From NCBI RefSeq assembly GCF_004345855.1, contig NZ_SLXN01000001.1, forward strand, positions 1-64,000: a stretch of 64,000 nt of DNA, read 5' to 3'. Positions 34,723 through 45,300 of the stretch are shown piece by piece; within the stretch, counting starts at the first letter, position 1; the number at the start of each line of letters is the position of its first letter. The translations under genes and the position numbers were made by a program. The notes beneath the pieces are model-generated. The model made no database searches, had not been told where the DNA came from, and saw only the letters and a list, made by a program, of their open reading frames with translations. The DNA comes from Sphingomonas sp. BK235. Its GTDB lineage: Bacteria; Pseudomonadota; Alphaproteobacteria; Sphingomonadales; Sphingomonadaceae.

Positions 34723-35250
34723 ATGACCATCACGGTCCGCGGGCTCGATGACGTCCACCGGTACATTCAGAACGCGCCTGAACGGATCAAGCGCGTGCTT
34801 CAGGGCGCCGGGCGTGCGGGCGGCAAGGTGGTGGCCGAGGAGGCGAAGGACCGCGCCTGGTCCGAGGACATCCGCAAGGACGTGATCGTAAAGGTCGAGG
34901 TGACCGACGATCGCATCCGCGTCGTGGTGGACGTTAAGCCCGGCTGGGGCCGCTCCCTGGCCATCTGGGCCGAGTATGGCACGGTCGGGCACTACATCAG
35001 CGTCGATCGCGAGCAGAGCGGCGGGCGCACCACGCGTCGCGTGAACAAGCTGGCGAAGGGCGGCGTGCTGGTGATCAACGGCAAGCCGGTCGGCAAGACC
35101 GTCTGGCACAAGGGCGCCCGGCAAGAGCCATTCATGCGGCCCGCGCTCGATCTCCGCCGCGCCGACGCCATCCGAGCCGCGCAAGCCTACATCGATCAGC
35201 AGGTGCGAAACGGCGCGATCGCTGGCGGTCCGATCGACGAGGTGGACTGA
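34723..35250 (+). CDS. HK97 gp10-like protein
   Basis: 175 residues. The opening M-T-I-T-V-R-G-L-D-D-V and the W-A-E-Y-G-T-V-G-H-Y block are typical of the gp10/tail-completion family. The C-terminus has P-F-M-R-P-A-L-D. Its stop overlaps the next start (TGATG). Confidence 0.85.
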   Translation: MTITVRGLDDVHRYIQNAPERIKRVLQGAGRAGGKVVAEEAKDRAWSEDIRKDVIVKVEVTDDRIRVVVDVKPGWGRSLAIWAEYGTVGHYISVDREQSGGRTTRRVNKLAKGGVLVINGKPVGKTVWHKGARQEPFMRPALDLRRADAIRAAQAYIDQQVRNGAIAGGPIDEVD

Positions 35251-35651
35251 TGACCAGCGCGGAGATCATCGGCGCGCTTCTCTACGCGCACGAGCCGCTG
35301 ACGGCGGTGGTGCCGGTCGATCGGATCAAAGGCGGACGACTGCCCGACGAGACGGCGATGCCGTGGCTGCTCGTCCGCGAGATCAGCATCATCGACCGCT
35401 ATCCGCTGAAGAGCCCGGGCTGGTACCGCTCGACTGCGCGCGTGTCGGTGATGGTCCGCGCCGCCTCCTTCGACGACCAGATCGCCGTGATGAAGCTGGT
35501 GCGGAGCATTCCGCGCGGCGCGATCGGCACGGTCGGCGATGCCACCAGCGTGGTCGTCCACACCTTCGGCGGCGGCCCCGACGTGATCGGCCCGGGCGAC
35601 AGCTTTGAGAAGACGCAGGATTTCAGGGTCGCATTCGACACCCTGGACTGA
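35250..35651 (+). CDS. DUF3168-like tail terminator/completion protein
   Basis: 133 residues. Placement between gp10-like and tube genes, and the fold pattern (L-L-Y-A-H-E-P-L-T-A-V-V... V-S-V-M-V-R-A-A-S-F... F-R-V-A-F-D), fit the DUF3168/gp17 tail completion group, which caps the tail tube. Confidence 0.75.
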   Translation: MTSAEIIGALLYAHEPLTAVVPVDRIKGGRLPDETAMPWLLVREISIIDRYPLKSPGWYRSTARVSVMVRAASFDDQIAVMKLVRSIPRGAIGTVGDATSVVVHTFGGGPDVIGPGDSFEKTQDFRVAFDTLD

Positions 35652-35700
35652 CCTCCCGCTCGGCCCCGCGCGCCCTGCGGCTCACCCCAGGAGACAGAGC

Positions 35701-35937
35701 ATGAGCAAGAAGCACTATGCGACGCGTGATTTCCGCGACGCTGGCACCGAGCGGCACTTTGCCGCGGGCGAGCATGTCGACGTGAGCGCGTCCGTGCTGA
35801 CCAACTATCGCGCCGCCGGCTTGGTGAGCACCGATGGGCCGCAGGACGCAGAGCCGGCCGCCGACGCGGCGCCGGCCGAGCCGGCCGCCCAGGCGAAGCC
35901 GAAGCGCGCGCGCCGCTCGACCAAGGCCACGAGCTGA
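35701..35937 (+). CDS. Small hypothetical protein before tail tube
   Basis: 78 residues: a compact N-terminal half (D-F-R-D-A-G-T-E-R-H-F-A-A-G-E-H-V-D-V) and an Ala/Pro/Lys-rich tail. It looks like a distant sibling of the gene at 33194. Starts at the ATG at 35701 after AGGAGAC. Confidence 0.65.
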   Translation: MSKKHYATRDFRDAGTERHFAAGEHVDVSASVLTNYRAAGLVSTDGPQDAEPAADAAPAEPAAQAKPKRARRSTKATS

Positions 35938-36004
35938 ACCGCTTTCCCCGCATTCGCGGTGAATGACCGCCGGCAGTGCCGGCTCGCCCAACAGGAGAAA
36001 CACC

Positions 36005-36445
36005 ATGGTTGCTACGACCGCGGCGGGCACGGCGCTCGCCATTTCCGCCGGCACGCCCGCCGCACAGACCGCCGCGGCGTTCGCGGCGCTGACCTTCACC
36101 GAGATCGGCGGCATCGACAAGATCGGCACGATCGGCCCGACCTTCGGCAAGGTGGAGTTCCAGCCGCTGAAGGGGCCGAAGGACAAGCTGAAGGGCTCGC
36201 CCGATTACGGCACGCTCCAGCCCTCGGCCGCCTATGACGAGAGCGATGCGGGTCAGACCCTGCTGCGGACTGCCGCGGAGGACGAGACCAACAAGCTCTA
36301 CGCGTTCAAGGTCACGTATCCGAACGGGACCATCCGCTTCTGTCAGGGCCGCGTGTTCGCCGCCCCCGAGAGCGTGGACGGCGCCGAGTCGGTGCTGATG
36401 ACGAACGCCGACATCGGCATCTGCACGAAGCCCATCAAGGGCTGA
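36005..36445 (+). CDS. Major tail tube protein
   Basis: 146 residues. Position between tail-completion and chaperone genes identifies it as the tube subunit. Recognisable stretches are T-E-I-G-G-I-D-K-I-G and the Lys-rich P-L-K-G-P-K-D-K-L-K-G loop. A diverged copy forms the first 146 residues of the protein at 48255 (111 of 146 identical by hand count). AGGAGAAA precedes the ATG. Confidence 0.82.
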   Translation: MVATTAAGTALAISAGTPAAQTAAAFAALTFTEIGGIDKIGTIGPTFGKVEFQPLKGPKDKLKGSPDYGTLQPSAAYDESDAGQTLLRTAAEDETNKLYAFKVTYPNGTIRFCQGRVFAAPESVDGAESVLMTNADIGICTKPIKG

Positions 36446-36548
36446 TCCCAACCCCATTCCGGCACCCAGCCGGATCATAGGCATCGGCCCGCCCTGCGCT
36501 TTCGCGGGACGGGGCGGGTCGGTGCATCCCGCGAAGGAAGACCAAGAC

Positions 36549-36971
36549 ATGAAGATCGCAACGCTCGCCGTCGCCACCACGGCATTCCTCCACCTCAAGG
36601 GGCCGGACGGCACCCCGCTCTACGATGGCGGCGAGGCGGTCGGCATCGACCTCTATGGCCCCGGGTCGGCCGAGCACGGCCAGATCGAAGAGCGCCAGTC
36701 CGCCCGCGTGGTGAAGCGCATGGCGGAGAACGAGAACAGGATCGCGCACGTGCCGCTGGCGCAGCGCCGCATCGAGGCGGCGGAGGATCTGACGTCGTTG
36801 ACGGCCGGCTTCCGCTACATCGAGCACGAGACCCCCGACGGCACGCCGCTGAGCGGCCCGGCGCTCTACAGCGCAGTCTATTCGGATCCGAAGCTCGGCT
36901 GGATCAAGGAACAGGTCATCAAGTTCGTGGGTGACTGGGGAAAGTTCACGCCCGGCTCGCAGACGAGCTGA
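36549..36971 (+). CDS. Tail assembly chaperone, G-like
   Basis: 140 residues made in the zero frame; by analogy with lambda gpG it coats the tape measure during tail assembly. Position and the frameshift site in its last codons identify it. A GGGAAAG heptamer at 36938-36944 lets some ribosomes slip -1 and continue into the next frame. The start is the ATG at 36549. Confidence 0.85.
   Translation: MKIATLAVATTAFLHLKGPDGTPLYDGGEAVGIDLYGPGSAEHGQIEERQSARVVKRMAENENRIAHVPLAQRRIEAAEDLTSLTAGFRYIEHETPDGTPLSGPALYSAVYSDPKLGWIKEQVIKFVGDWGKFTPGSQTS
36938..36944 (+). promoter_or_regulatory. Programmed -1 frameshift site
   Basis: GGGAAAG, read G-GGA-AAG in the zero frame, is the same heptamer as the lambda G/GT slippery site. 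The -1 frame is open from here through 37420. Confidence 0.8.
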
Positions 36972-36979
36972 CGCTGTGG

Positions 36980-37420
36980 GTGCGGCAGATGGCGTGGCTC
37001 AACGCCACGCCTAAGCCGCCCCCCGGATCGAGGCGTGACGACGCCAACCGGCAGGCTCAGCGCCTCTCGCGCATTGATCAGCTGAAGAAGGACAAGGCGC
37101 CGATCCCGATGCCGCCTAATCCGGCGCCGCATATCACCGGCTGGTTGATCGCCATGGGGATCGTCCAGCCGACCGGGATGAGCATCGCGGCCCTCGGGTG
37201 GGCGGAGATCGCCGGCTGGCAGCAGTCGATGTGCATCCGCCTCACGCCTTGGGAAGCGAGCCTGCTCCGCAACCTGTCCTCGGCCTACGTGGCCGAAACA
37301 CGCCGCGCCGAGAGCGAGCTCTGCTCGGCGCCCTGGCAGGTGGCAGTCACGCAACGCGAAATCGACGCTGAGATGGCTCGGCTCGAGCTGGTGCTGGGGG
37401 GAGGCGACGACGATGAATGA
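36980..37420 (+). CDS. Tail assembly chaperone, T-like extension (made by frameshift)
   Basis: The frame is open upstream past 36938 and continues L-T-L-W-V-R-Q-M-A-W-L-N-A-T-P through to 37420. It is the T part of a lambda-like GT fusion; with the shift at 36944 the fused product would be about 290 residues. A GTG at 36980 could give an independent 146-residue product, but no good ribosome site is visible. The C-terminus is acidic (G-G-G-D-D-D-E) and its end overlaps the tape measure start by 8 bases. Confidence 0.8.
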   Translation: MRQMAWLNATPKPPPGSRRDDANRQAQRLSRIDQLKKDKAPIPMPPNPAPHITGWLIAMGIVQPTGMSIAALGWAEIAGWQQSMCIRLTPWEASLLRNLSSAYVAETRRAESELCSAPWQVAVTQREIDAEMARLELVLGGGDDDE

Positions 37421-40400
37421 CGGCTCCACCGGCCTCGGCGTCGGCTTCGACATCGACTTCGGCAATAGCTTCGGCGGGCTGAAGACGCTCGACGACATCA
37501 TCGGCGCTACCGCCGCCAACGCGGTGCGCGAGTTCCAGCGCATCCAGGGTGCCGTGATGAGCGGCACCGACCTCAAGCGTGCCGCGGACGAGTTCCGGGC
37601 GCTGGGGCGCGAGACGCGGAGCGCGGCGCAGGATTTCGCCCGCGTCGAGCGCGAGGTCGAGGGGCTGACGCGCGGGCTGGAGCGGCAGAACGCCACCTTC
37701 GGCATGTCGCGGCAGGAGATCCAGTCGGCGAAGATCGCCGCCGCGGCGCTGAAAGCCGAGCAGCTCGGCATGACGGAGGCGGTCAGCCGGCTCCGTGCGG
37801 AAGAGATCCTGCTGAACGACCAGCGCGCCAAGGCGGCGGCGGCGAGCTCGGCCGAAGCGCAAGCGACGCGCGAGGCCGCCCAAGCCTTCCATCTGTTCGA
37901 GGCAGCTGCCCGGCGGGGCGCTGAGGCAATGCGCGAGGCCGCCGCGGCGGAGAAGGCGCTGGAGACCGAGCGCCAGGCGCAGGAGCTGCGGTCTGCGGCG
38001 CTGGCGTTCCAGCTGTTCGAGGCTCGTGCCCGCGACGGCGCGCGTGCGATGCGTGAGGCGGAAGCCGCGTCGCGCGCACTGGCGCTGGAGACGACGGCCC
38101 AGGAGGCGCGCAGCGCCGCCCTCGGCTTTGCCATGTTCGAGGCGCGTGCTCGCGAGATGGCGCAGGCCGCCCGCGAGGCGGCGGCGGCCGAGGCGACGAT
38201 CGCGCGCGAGGCGGCTACCGTCCGTGCCGCGCTTGACCCCATGTTCGCCGCGCAGCGCCGGTTCGACGACGAGATGGAGCGGGCCGACCGGCTGTTTGCC
38301 GCCGGCGCGCTCAGTCAGCGCGAATATGCCGCCGAGACGACCCGCGCGCGCGAGGCGCTGGCAGCTCACGCTCGCCAGGTCGCCGGCACGGGCGACGTCA
38401 TCGCCGCCGGCTCCAAGCGCTTCACCCAGGGTGTCGACGACATCGAGAAGTCGGTGCGCCGGCAGGGCTTCGCCGTCCAGCAGCTCGCGATCCAGTCGCC
38501 CGACATCGTGCAGGGCCTGCTCACCGGCCAGAAGCCGATGACGGTGCTGATCCAGCAGGGCGGGCAGCTCGTCCAGATCGCCATGATGGCGCAGGGCGGC
38601 ATCCGCGGGTTCGCCGCAGAGATCGGCATGTTCGCGCTGCGCTTCGCGCCGCTGATCGGACTGCTCGGCGCGGCCACGGCCGGCTTCGCGCTCTTCAATC
38701 GCTGGATCAACCAGGGCGTCACAAACGACCAGCTGACGAGCGACCTCGGCAAGATCACCGGCGGTGCCAACGCGACCAAGGCCGAGCTGTTCAAGCTCAA
38801 GGACGAGACGATCACCTGGGCTGACACGTCGAAGGCGATGTTCGAGGTTGTCGGCAAGGACGTGGCCTCTGCCTTCGTCGGCGACATGAAGAACATGACG
38901 AAGGAGACGAAGCAGACGCTCGACGATCTCGCCTCCTATGCCAAGGCGGCGCTGGCCGGTGTCTACGCGTTGGTCGCAGGGTCAAAGGCTTACCTGGGCG
39001 CAATCAGCAGCCGCGAAGGCCTGTGGAAAGCGATGACGGGGGGCGACCCCGAGCTGCTCGACCGGACGTTCGGCGCCGAATACCGGAAGGTCGACGGCTA
39101 TCTGACGAAGCTGGGCGGCCGGATCCGCAAAGCTGCGGTCGATAATGCTCGCGATCGGCTGGCTGACAAGATCGGCTACAATGCGCCCGCGGCGCCGAAG
39201 GTTGATCGGCACGCCGAACAGTTGGCGCGCCAGGCCCAAGCGGAAGAGGCCATGATCGCCGGCCAATATAAGATCGCCGAGGCTTACCGCGTGTCCGGGG
39301 CGCAGGCGATTATCGCCGAGGCGCAGGTGAAGGCGGAGACCAGCGCCATCCTGAAGCGCGGCGACGCGGCGGAGTTCGTGGCGCGCCAAATCCGGCTCGC
39401 GGTCGCGCAGCGCGTCTCCGACGCGTCGCGCACGGCCGCGGCGATGCGGGATCAGGCCGCGCAGCAGCAGCTGGTGAACGACGACGTGGCGAACGGCGTG
39501 ATCCCGGCTGAGCGCGCTGCCGAGTTGCTGAAGGATCGTCTCGCGGATCTGCCGCTGCTGAACGCGCTGGAGGCGGCGCGCACGATCCAGGGCAAGGAGG
39601 GCACCCGCGCCGTCGAGGAGGCGAACAAGGCGCTCGCCGACGCGCGCCAGGCGCGCGACGATCTCACCGAGTCGGAGCGCCGCGCAGCTCTCCTGGCTGC
39701 TCAGAACGGCGCTGACGACCGACTGGCGCAGCTTCAGGAAGAGATCCGGCTGATCGGCGCCACCGACGTCGCGCGCGCTCGCTCCATGGCGATCCTCAGC
39801 GCAACGCAGGAGGCGGCGCGCAAGCAGTGGACCGGTCCGGGCGCCGCGCAATACATCGAGGAGCAGGCCAAGATCGCCGAGGGCGAGGTCCAGCGTCAGG
39901 TGCTTGTCGACGCGCTCAATGGCAGTCTGACCCACCAGGCCGACTTGTACGACGCCATCGCCACCAACGTCACAAACGCCGCTCGCGGCATGGCAGACGC
40001 GTTCGGAAGCGTAGGTCGTGCGATCGGCGACACCGCCGCCATCTTCTCGCAGTTTCGCGCCGACCAGCAGCGCCTGACCGACGTCTATCGCCAGCAGATC
40101 CGGCTCTACAGCCAGCTGCCCGCCAGCGAGTCGAGGACGGCCGCGCTGCGGCGCGCCAACGCGCAGTACGAGGTCCGGACCGCGACCGCCCAGATCGGCT
40201 TGTTCGGCGACATGACCGCCGCCGCGAAGGGTTTCTTCGACGAGAAGAGCCGCGGCTATGCGGCGCTTCAGGCGGCCGAGAAGGTCTACCGAGCCTTCGA
40301 GTTCGCCATGTCGGTGCGCGCGATGGTGCAGGACGTCAGCGAGACCATCTCGTCGGTGGCGAACAGCGGGGCGCGCGCGGCAGCACAGGCCACGGAGGGG

Positions 40401-42386
40401 GTCGCGACCCAGTCGAAACTGCCATTCCCGTTCAATCTGGCGGCAATGGCGGCGACCGCCGCGGCGCTGGTCGCCGCAGGCGTGACGATTGCCTCTGGCA
40501 GTGGGCGTGGCGGCAGCGCGCCGGTGACAAATACGGGCACCGGGACCGTGCTAGGCGATCCCACGGCTAAGTCGGAGAGCCTGAAGCGCTCAATCGACAA
40601 CCTGGCGGGCATCGAGTCGGCGACCAGCATTTACACGCGCGAGATGCTGGCCACCTTGCGGTCGATCGAGGGCGCGATCGGCGGTGTCGCGGCTCAGATC
40701 GTGCGCGCGGGCGACGTGAACGCGTCGGCCGGCATCACCGAGGGCTTTCAGAAGAACCTAATCGGCTCCGTCCTTAGCAAAATTCCACTGATCGGCGGCA
40801 TTCTTGGCGGATTGTTCGGCAGCAAGACCGAAGTGGTCGGCAGCGGCCTTTTCGCCAACGGTCAGACGCTGGATAGCATCCTCAACCGCGGCTTCGACGC
40901 TTCGTATTACAGCGACATCAAGAAGACTAGCTCGTTCCTTGGCATCAAGACCGGATCGAAGACCTCGACGCAGTATACTGGCGCAAGCGCGGAGCTGGAG
41001 GGGCAATTCACCCTCATCTTGCGGCAGTTCAACGACGCGATCGCCTCTGCGGCCGGGCCGCTGGGGCAGTCGACCGACGAAATCCAGCGCCGGCTCAACG
41101 GCTTCGTCGTGAACCTCGGCAAAGTCGACCTGAAGGGCCTCACGGGCGAACAGATCGAGGAAAAGCTGAACGCGATCTTCGGCGCGGCGGCTGACAATAT
41201 GGCCGCGGCGGCGTTCCCGGGCCTTGCGCGCTTCCAGCGGGCAGGTGAGGGCGCCTTCGAGACGCTCACTCGGGTCGCATCGACCGTCGAGGCGGTCACC
41301 ATGGCGCTCGACCTGCTCGGCGGCGCCAGCCGCAACCTGGGGATCGACGTCAAGGTCGCGCTGGCCGACCAATTCGACAGCGTCAGCGACTTCACGAGCG
41401 CCGTCGAGGCATATGCCGACGCCTACTACACGGCGGAGGAGAAACAGGCGGCGCAGGCGGCGCAGATGAACCGCGTGTTCGCCAGCTTGGGTCTGACGGT
41501 GCCCGGATCGCTCGCCGCGTTCCGCCAGCTCGTCGAGGCGCAGGATTTGACCACCGCGGCGGGTCGATCGACCTATGCCGCGCTGCTGAACCTCGCGCCT
41601 GCCTTCGCCGACCTTCAGAAGGCCATGGAGGGCGCCAAGAGCGCAGCCGACGTGCTCGCCGAGCGACAGGATCTTGAGCGGCAGCTGCTCGAGCTCAACG
41701 GCAATACCGCCGCACTTCGCGCGCTCGATCTCGCCAAGCTCGACGCCAGCAATCGCGCGCTCCAGCAGCAGATCTGGGCCATTCAGGACGCGCAGGAGGC
41801 CGCCAGGGCGGCGAACGAGCTGCGCGAGGCGTGGAAGTCGGTCGGCGAGGGCATTCAGGACGAGATCAAGCGCATCCGCGGCCTGACCCAAGCGGACACC
41901 GCTGGCGGCTTCGCGGCGATCATGAGCAGCTTCAACGTCGCGACTGCCGCGGCGCGTGGTGGCGATCAGGAGGCGGCCAAGTCGCTGCCTGGCCTGTCGC
42001 AGGCGCTGCTTTCGGCCGCCGCCAACGCCGCAACGAGCCGGCAGGAGCTGGAGCGGGTCCAGGCACAGACGGCGGCCTCGCTCGAGGCCACCTATGCGGC
42101 GATCAGCCTCTTCGCGACCGGCGCTGGTGGTCCTGGCACCAAGGCGGCCGATCAGCTCAGCGCCGGCTCGACTGCGAGCCAGGCCGCGGCTGCGTCGCAG
42201 GCGTCGGAAGAGACGATGGCCGAGGTCTTCGACCGCCTGCTCGACGAGGTGATGGGCATGCGGGGTGAGAACGCCAACGTGCTCGCCGAGGTCGCCGGTG
42301 GCGTGCGCAAGATCGGTCGCACTCTCGACGATGTCACCGCTCAGAGCGGTGGCGACGCGATCAGCACCGTGGCGGCTGCCGCATGA
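37413..42386 (+). CDS. Tail tape measure protein
   Basis: 1657 residues; sets tail length and passes into the host during infection. Residues 20-280 are Ala/Glu/Arg-rich coiled coil that includes three 40-residue tandem repeats. The block A-I-Q-S-P-D-I-V-Q-G-L-L-T-G-Q-K-P-M-T-V near residues 360-380 is the tape-measure N-domain signature. Two hydrophobic stretches follow at about residues 395-435 and 1005-1035. At the tail end it is helical again. The size implies a tail of roughly 240 nm by the common 0.15 nm per residue rule. Overlaps both neighbours. Confidence 0.92.
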   Translation: MNDGSTGLGVGFDIDFGNSFGGLKTLDDIIGATAANAVREFQRIQGAVMSGTDLKRAADEFRALGRETRSAAQDFARVEREVEGLTRGLERQNATFGMSRQEIQSAKIAAAALKAEQLGMTEAVSRLRAEEILLNDQRAKAAAASSAEAQATREAAQAFHLFEAAARRGAEAMREAAAAEKALETERQAQELRSAALAFQLFEARARDGARAMREAEAASRALALETTAQEARSAALGFAMFEARAREMAQAAREAAAAEATIAREAATVRAALDPMFAAQRRFDDEMERADRLFAAGALSQREYAAETTRAREALAAHARQVAGTGDVIAAGSKRFTQGVDDIEKSVRRQGFAVQQLAIQSPDIVQGLLTGQKPMTVLIQQGGQLVQIAMMAQGGIRGFAAEIGMFALRFAPLIGLLGAATAGFALFNRWINQGVTNDQLTSDLGKITGGANATKAELFKLKDETITWADTSKAMFEVVGKDVASAFVGDMKNMTKETKQTLDDLASYAKAALAGVYALVAGSKAYLGAISSREGLWKAMTGGDPELLDRTFGAEYRKVDGYLTKLGGRIRKAAVDNARDRLADKIGYNAPAAPKVDRHAEQLARQAQAEEAMIAGQYKIAEAYRVSGAQAIIAEAQVKAETSAILKRGDAAEFVARQIRLAVAQRVSDASRTAAAMRDQAAQQQLVNDDVANGVIPAERAAELLKDRLADLPLLNALEAARTIQGKEGTRAVEEANKALADARQARDDLTESERRAALLAAQNGADDRLAQLQEEIRLIGATDVARARSMAILSATQEAARKQWTGPGAAQYIEEQAKIAEGEVQRQVLVDALNGSLTHQADLYDAIATNVTNAARGMADAFGSVGRAIGDTAAIFSQFRADQQRLTDVYRQQIRLYSQLPASESRTAALRRANAQYEVRTATAQIGLFGDMTAAAKGFFDEKSRGYAALQAAEKVYRAFEFAMSVRAMVQDVSETISSVANSGARAAAQATEGVATQSKLPFPFNLAAMAATAAALVAAGVTIASGSGRGGSAPVTNTGTGTVLGDPTAKSESLKRSIDNLAGIESATSIYTREMLATLRSIEGAIGGVAAQIVRAGDVNASAGITEGFQKNLIGSVLSKIPLIGGILGGLFGSKTEVVGSGLFANGQTLDSILNRGFDASYYSDIKKTSSFLGIKTGSKTSTQYTGASAELEGQFTLILRQFNDAIASAAGPLGQSTDEIQRRLNGFVVNLGKVDLKGLTGEQIEEKLNAIFGAAADNMAAAAFPGLARFQRAGEGAFETLTRVASTVEAVTMALDLLGGASRNLGIDVKVALADQFDSVSDFTSAVEAYADAYYTAEEKQAAQAAQMNRVFASLGLTVPGSLAAFRQLVEAQDLTTAAGRSTYAALLNLAPAFADLQKAMEGAKSAADVLAERQDLERQLLELNGNTAALRALDLAKLDASNRALQQQIWAIQDAQEAARAANELREAWKSVGEGIQDEIKRIRGLTQADTAGGFAAIMSSFNVATAAARGGDQEAAKSLPGLSQALLSAAANAATSRQELERVQAQTAASLEATYAAISLFATGAGGPGTKAADQLSAGSTASQAAAASQASEETMAEVFDRLLDEVMGMRGENANVLAEVAGGVRKIGRTLDDVTAQSGGDAISTVAAAA
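37887..38246 (+). repeat. Three 120-bp tandem repeats inside the tape measure gene
   Basis: Copies begin at 37887, 38007 and 38127. Each encodes F-x-x-F-E-A-x-A-R-x-x-A-x-A-x-R-E-A-x-A-A followed by a helical linker, 40 residues long. The third fades toward its end. Confidence 0.85.
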
Positions 42387-45300
42387 AGGTTGTCACCGAC
42401 AGCAACGAGACGATCGACCTCGGCGTGACCGAGACGTCGGCGACGATCAGCATCACCGATTACAGCCGGCGGGTGACGGACGACTTCGGCGTCACCACCG
42501 TTGTGCCGCGCAAGTTCGCGCGCCGGCTGTCAATTCGGATGCGGCTTGAGACCAGCGCCGTTGACGCGGTGCATCGGCGGCTGGCGGGCCTGCGCGCGGT
42601 GCCGGCCAACTGGATCGCCGGCGAGAGCCTCGCGTGGCTGGCGGTGCGCGGCTTCTTCAAGGACTTCGAGATCGACGTCGCCGACGCGCGCAGCAGCTTC
42701 TGCACGCTGTCGGTCGAGGGGCTGGCGGAGAGCGAGACGGTCGCCGACAACGGGATCGAGCCCGCGCCGGCCGGGTCGACGTCCAGCCTTCGCCTGCTCC
42801 AGCCTGTGGCCGTCACCGGCAGCACCTTGGTGTCGAGCAACGTGCCGGAGAACGACTATCCGGCGTGGTCGAGCGCGAACACCTACGGCAAGGGTGCGCG
42901 CGTCATCCTGGCGTCCACGCATCGGGTCTATGAGAGCGCCGACGCGGGCAATGTTGGCAACGACCCGTCGGGCGCTTCCGGCCGGTGGATCGACATTGGG
43001 CCTACCAACCGATGGGCCATGTTCGACGAGGCGCTTGGCACTTCCACTATCGCCAGCGGGTCGGTGTCGGTGGTGCTCAACGGCTCAGCGACCACCGCGA
43101 TCGCGCTGGTGGACGTCACCGGCGCCTCGGTGCGGGTCCAGGCGTCGGGCTATGACCGCACCCAAGCGGCCGGCGCGGGCGCCATCGTCTTCGCCGACCT
43201 ACCGAGCGTCACGGGCCAGATCACCGTGACGACGACCGGCAGCGGCGCGGTTGCGGTCGGCACGCTGCTGATCGGTCGCGTCGTCGGGCTCGGCATCACC
43301 GAGGCTTCGCCCACCGCAGGGATCACCGATTACAGCCGGAAGGTCGTGGACGACTTCGGTGAGGTCAGCGTGGTGCAGCGCGCCTGGGCCAAGCGCATGT
43401 CGGCGCGCGCGCTGCTGCGCACCGAGGCGGTCGACCAGGTGGCGAATTGGATCGCGTCGGTGCGCGCGCGGCCCTGCCTCTGGATCGCCGATAGCGCGCT
43501 CGACGCGGTCACGATCTACGGCTTTTTCAAGGACTTCTCGATCGAAGTTGGCGAGCGCGTCAGCAAGCTTTCGCTGTCGGTCGAGGGGCTGAGCAAGGCG
43601 GCGCCTGCCGCGGCTACAGGCCCAGGCGGCAGCACCGGGCTGACCCCGCGCGGGAATTACGACTCGAGCGTGGTCTACAGCGAAGGCGATGTCGTCCTGT
43701 ATCAAGGCTCGAGCTGGTACTTCATCGCCGAGACGCCGAGCAGCGGCCACGCCCCGCCAGCCGCTCCGGCGACCGAGGACGCCTATTGGCGCATCCTGGC
43801 GCGCGCGGGCACCGGCGAGCCTGGCAAGGATGGCGCGAGCGCCTTCACGCTCGTGCCGAACACCGGCACCACCTATGTCACCGCCAACTCGGTCGACGGC
43901 ACCTCGGGCTCACCCGTCTTCGGATCGGACGCAGCATATACCGCGGAGGCTTTCAACGGCGGCGCGGTGCTGTCGTTCTCCTTCCCGCCAGCGCACGGCG
44001 ATTACATCATCGCTGGCCTGACGCAGGGCAACGGCATCGATCGCGGCAATTCGTCCGACAGCGTGACCTTCGGCTTCTACCGCAACCCGGACAACGGTGA
44101 GACCCGCGCGCTCATCAACGGCGCGCAGTATGGCGCCTCGGGGCCGACCGTGACCGGGCGCGGCTCCGCGCGCATCCAGTTCGATGGGCGCTACATTCGC
44201 TGGTACGTCAACGGCGCGATGATCGCGCAGCCCTACGATTGGATGGGCTCGACCAGCGATCCTTACGCACCCCAGCATGCCCTTCGCGCCAAGTTCGTCT
44301 TGGCGGGGAATACGCCACGGTTCGAGCAGATCTCGCTCGCTGCTGCCGGCGCGGCTGGTGCTGATGGTGCGGACGCTCCGCTGCTCCGCGTGCAGTGGTC
44401 GATCGACGGCGTCTCCAACTGGCACGACAATTACATGGGCGCCGACGTTTTCCAGCGGCAGTCCACCGACGGCGGGTTGACCTGGGGGCCAGCGTACCGC
44501 GTCATTGGCGAGAGCGGCACGGTCGGCCAGGACGGCAGCTTCACCTCGTTCGTGTTCCGGCGCTCGGCGACGATCCCTGCGGCGCCGGCAGACAACAGCG
44601 GCAATCCGCCAGCAGGCTGGACCGACGGCCCGCCCGCCGGGACCGACTTTCTCTGGCAGAGCAAGGCAACGTTCCGCGGCGCAACACAGCTGACCAGCTG
44701 GACCACGCCCGCGCGCATCAGCGGCGACGACGGGTTCGGCGTGAAGGTGACGCCGGACAACTTTCAGCAGGCCGTGTTCTCGACCGGGGCCAACAAGCCG
44801 TCATGGACGGGCGGTCAGGGCACCATCACGCTCAACAAGGGCGGCCAGATCATCACCAGCGGCGTGACCTATTCGCTCAGCGCTGTGGATGGCGTGGCCA
44901 ACCTATCGCTGAGCGGCAACGTCTTCACCTTCTCGGGTGCGATCGGTGACAGCGGCACCTTCGTCGCGCGCGCCCATTACAACGGGCAAACCTATGAGGC
45001 GCGGGTCACCGTGCAGAAGGTCTATGACGGCGAGCCCGCTTTCAAGGGCTCGGTCGGGTTCGGGTCGGGCGGCGGATCGGCCAGCCTGGTGGTGCCGGCG
45101 GGGCGCCAGTGCGTCATCAGCGGGTCGGCTCAATATTCGATCACTGGGAGCGGCCTCGGCAATAATCAGCAGCGCATGTCGGTCTATTGGAGCAACAAGA
45201 CCGACGGCGGGCCGCTGAACTTCCTCGGCTCGGCTGATGGGACAGTCGCCTACCGCCGGAACGTCGGCACGCCGAGTGACCCGGTGATTGAGGCGCAGGC

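Noticed and set aside
36486..36523. GC-rich hairpin after the tail tube gene
   Set aside because: Imperfect arms and no T run; not called as a terminator.
37347..38369. Long minus-strand frames opposite the tape measure repeats
   Set aside because: Mirror of the Ala/Arg-rich coiled coil.
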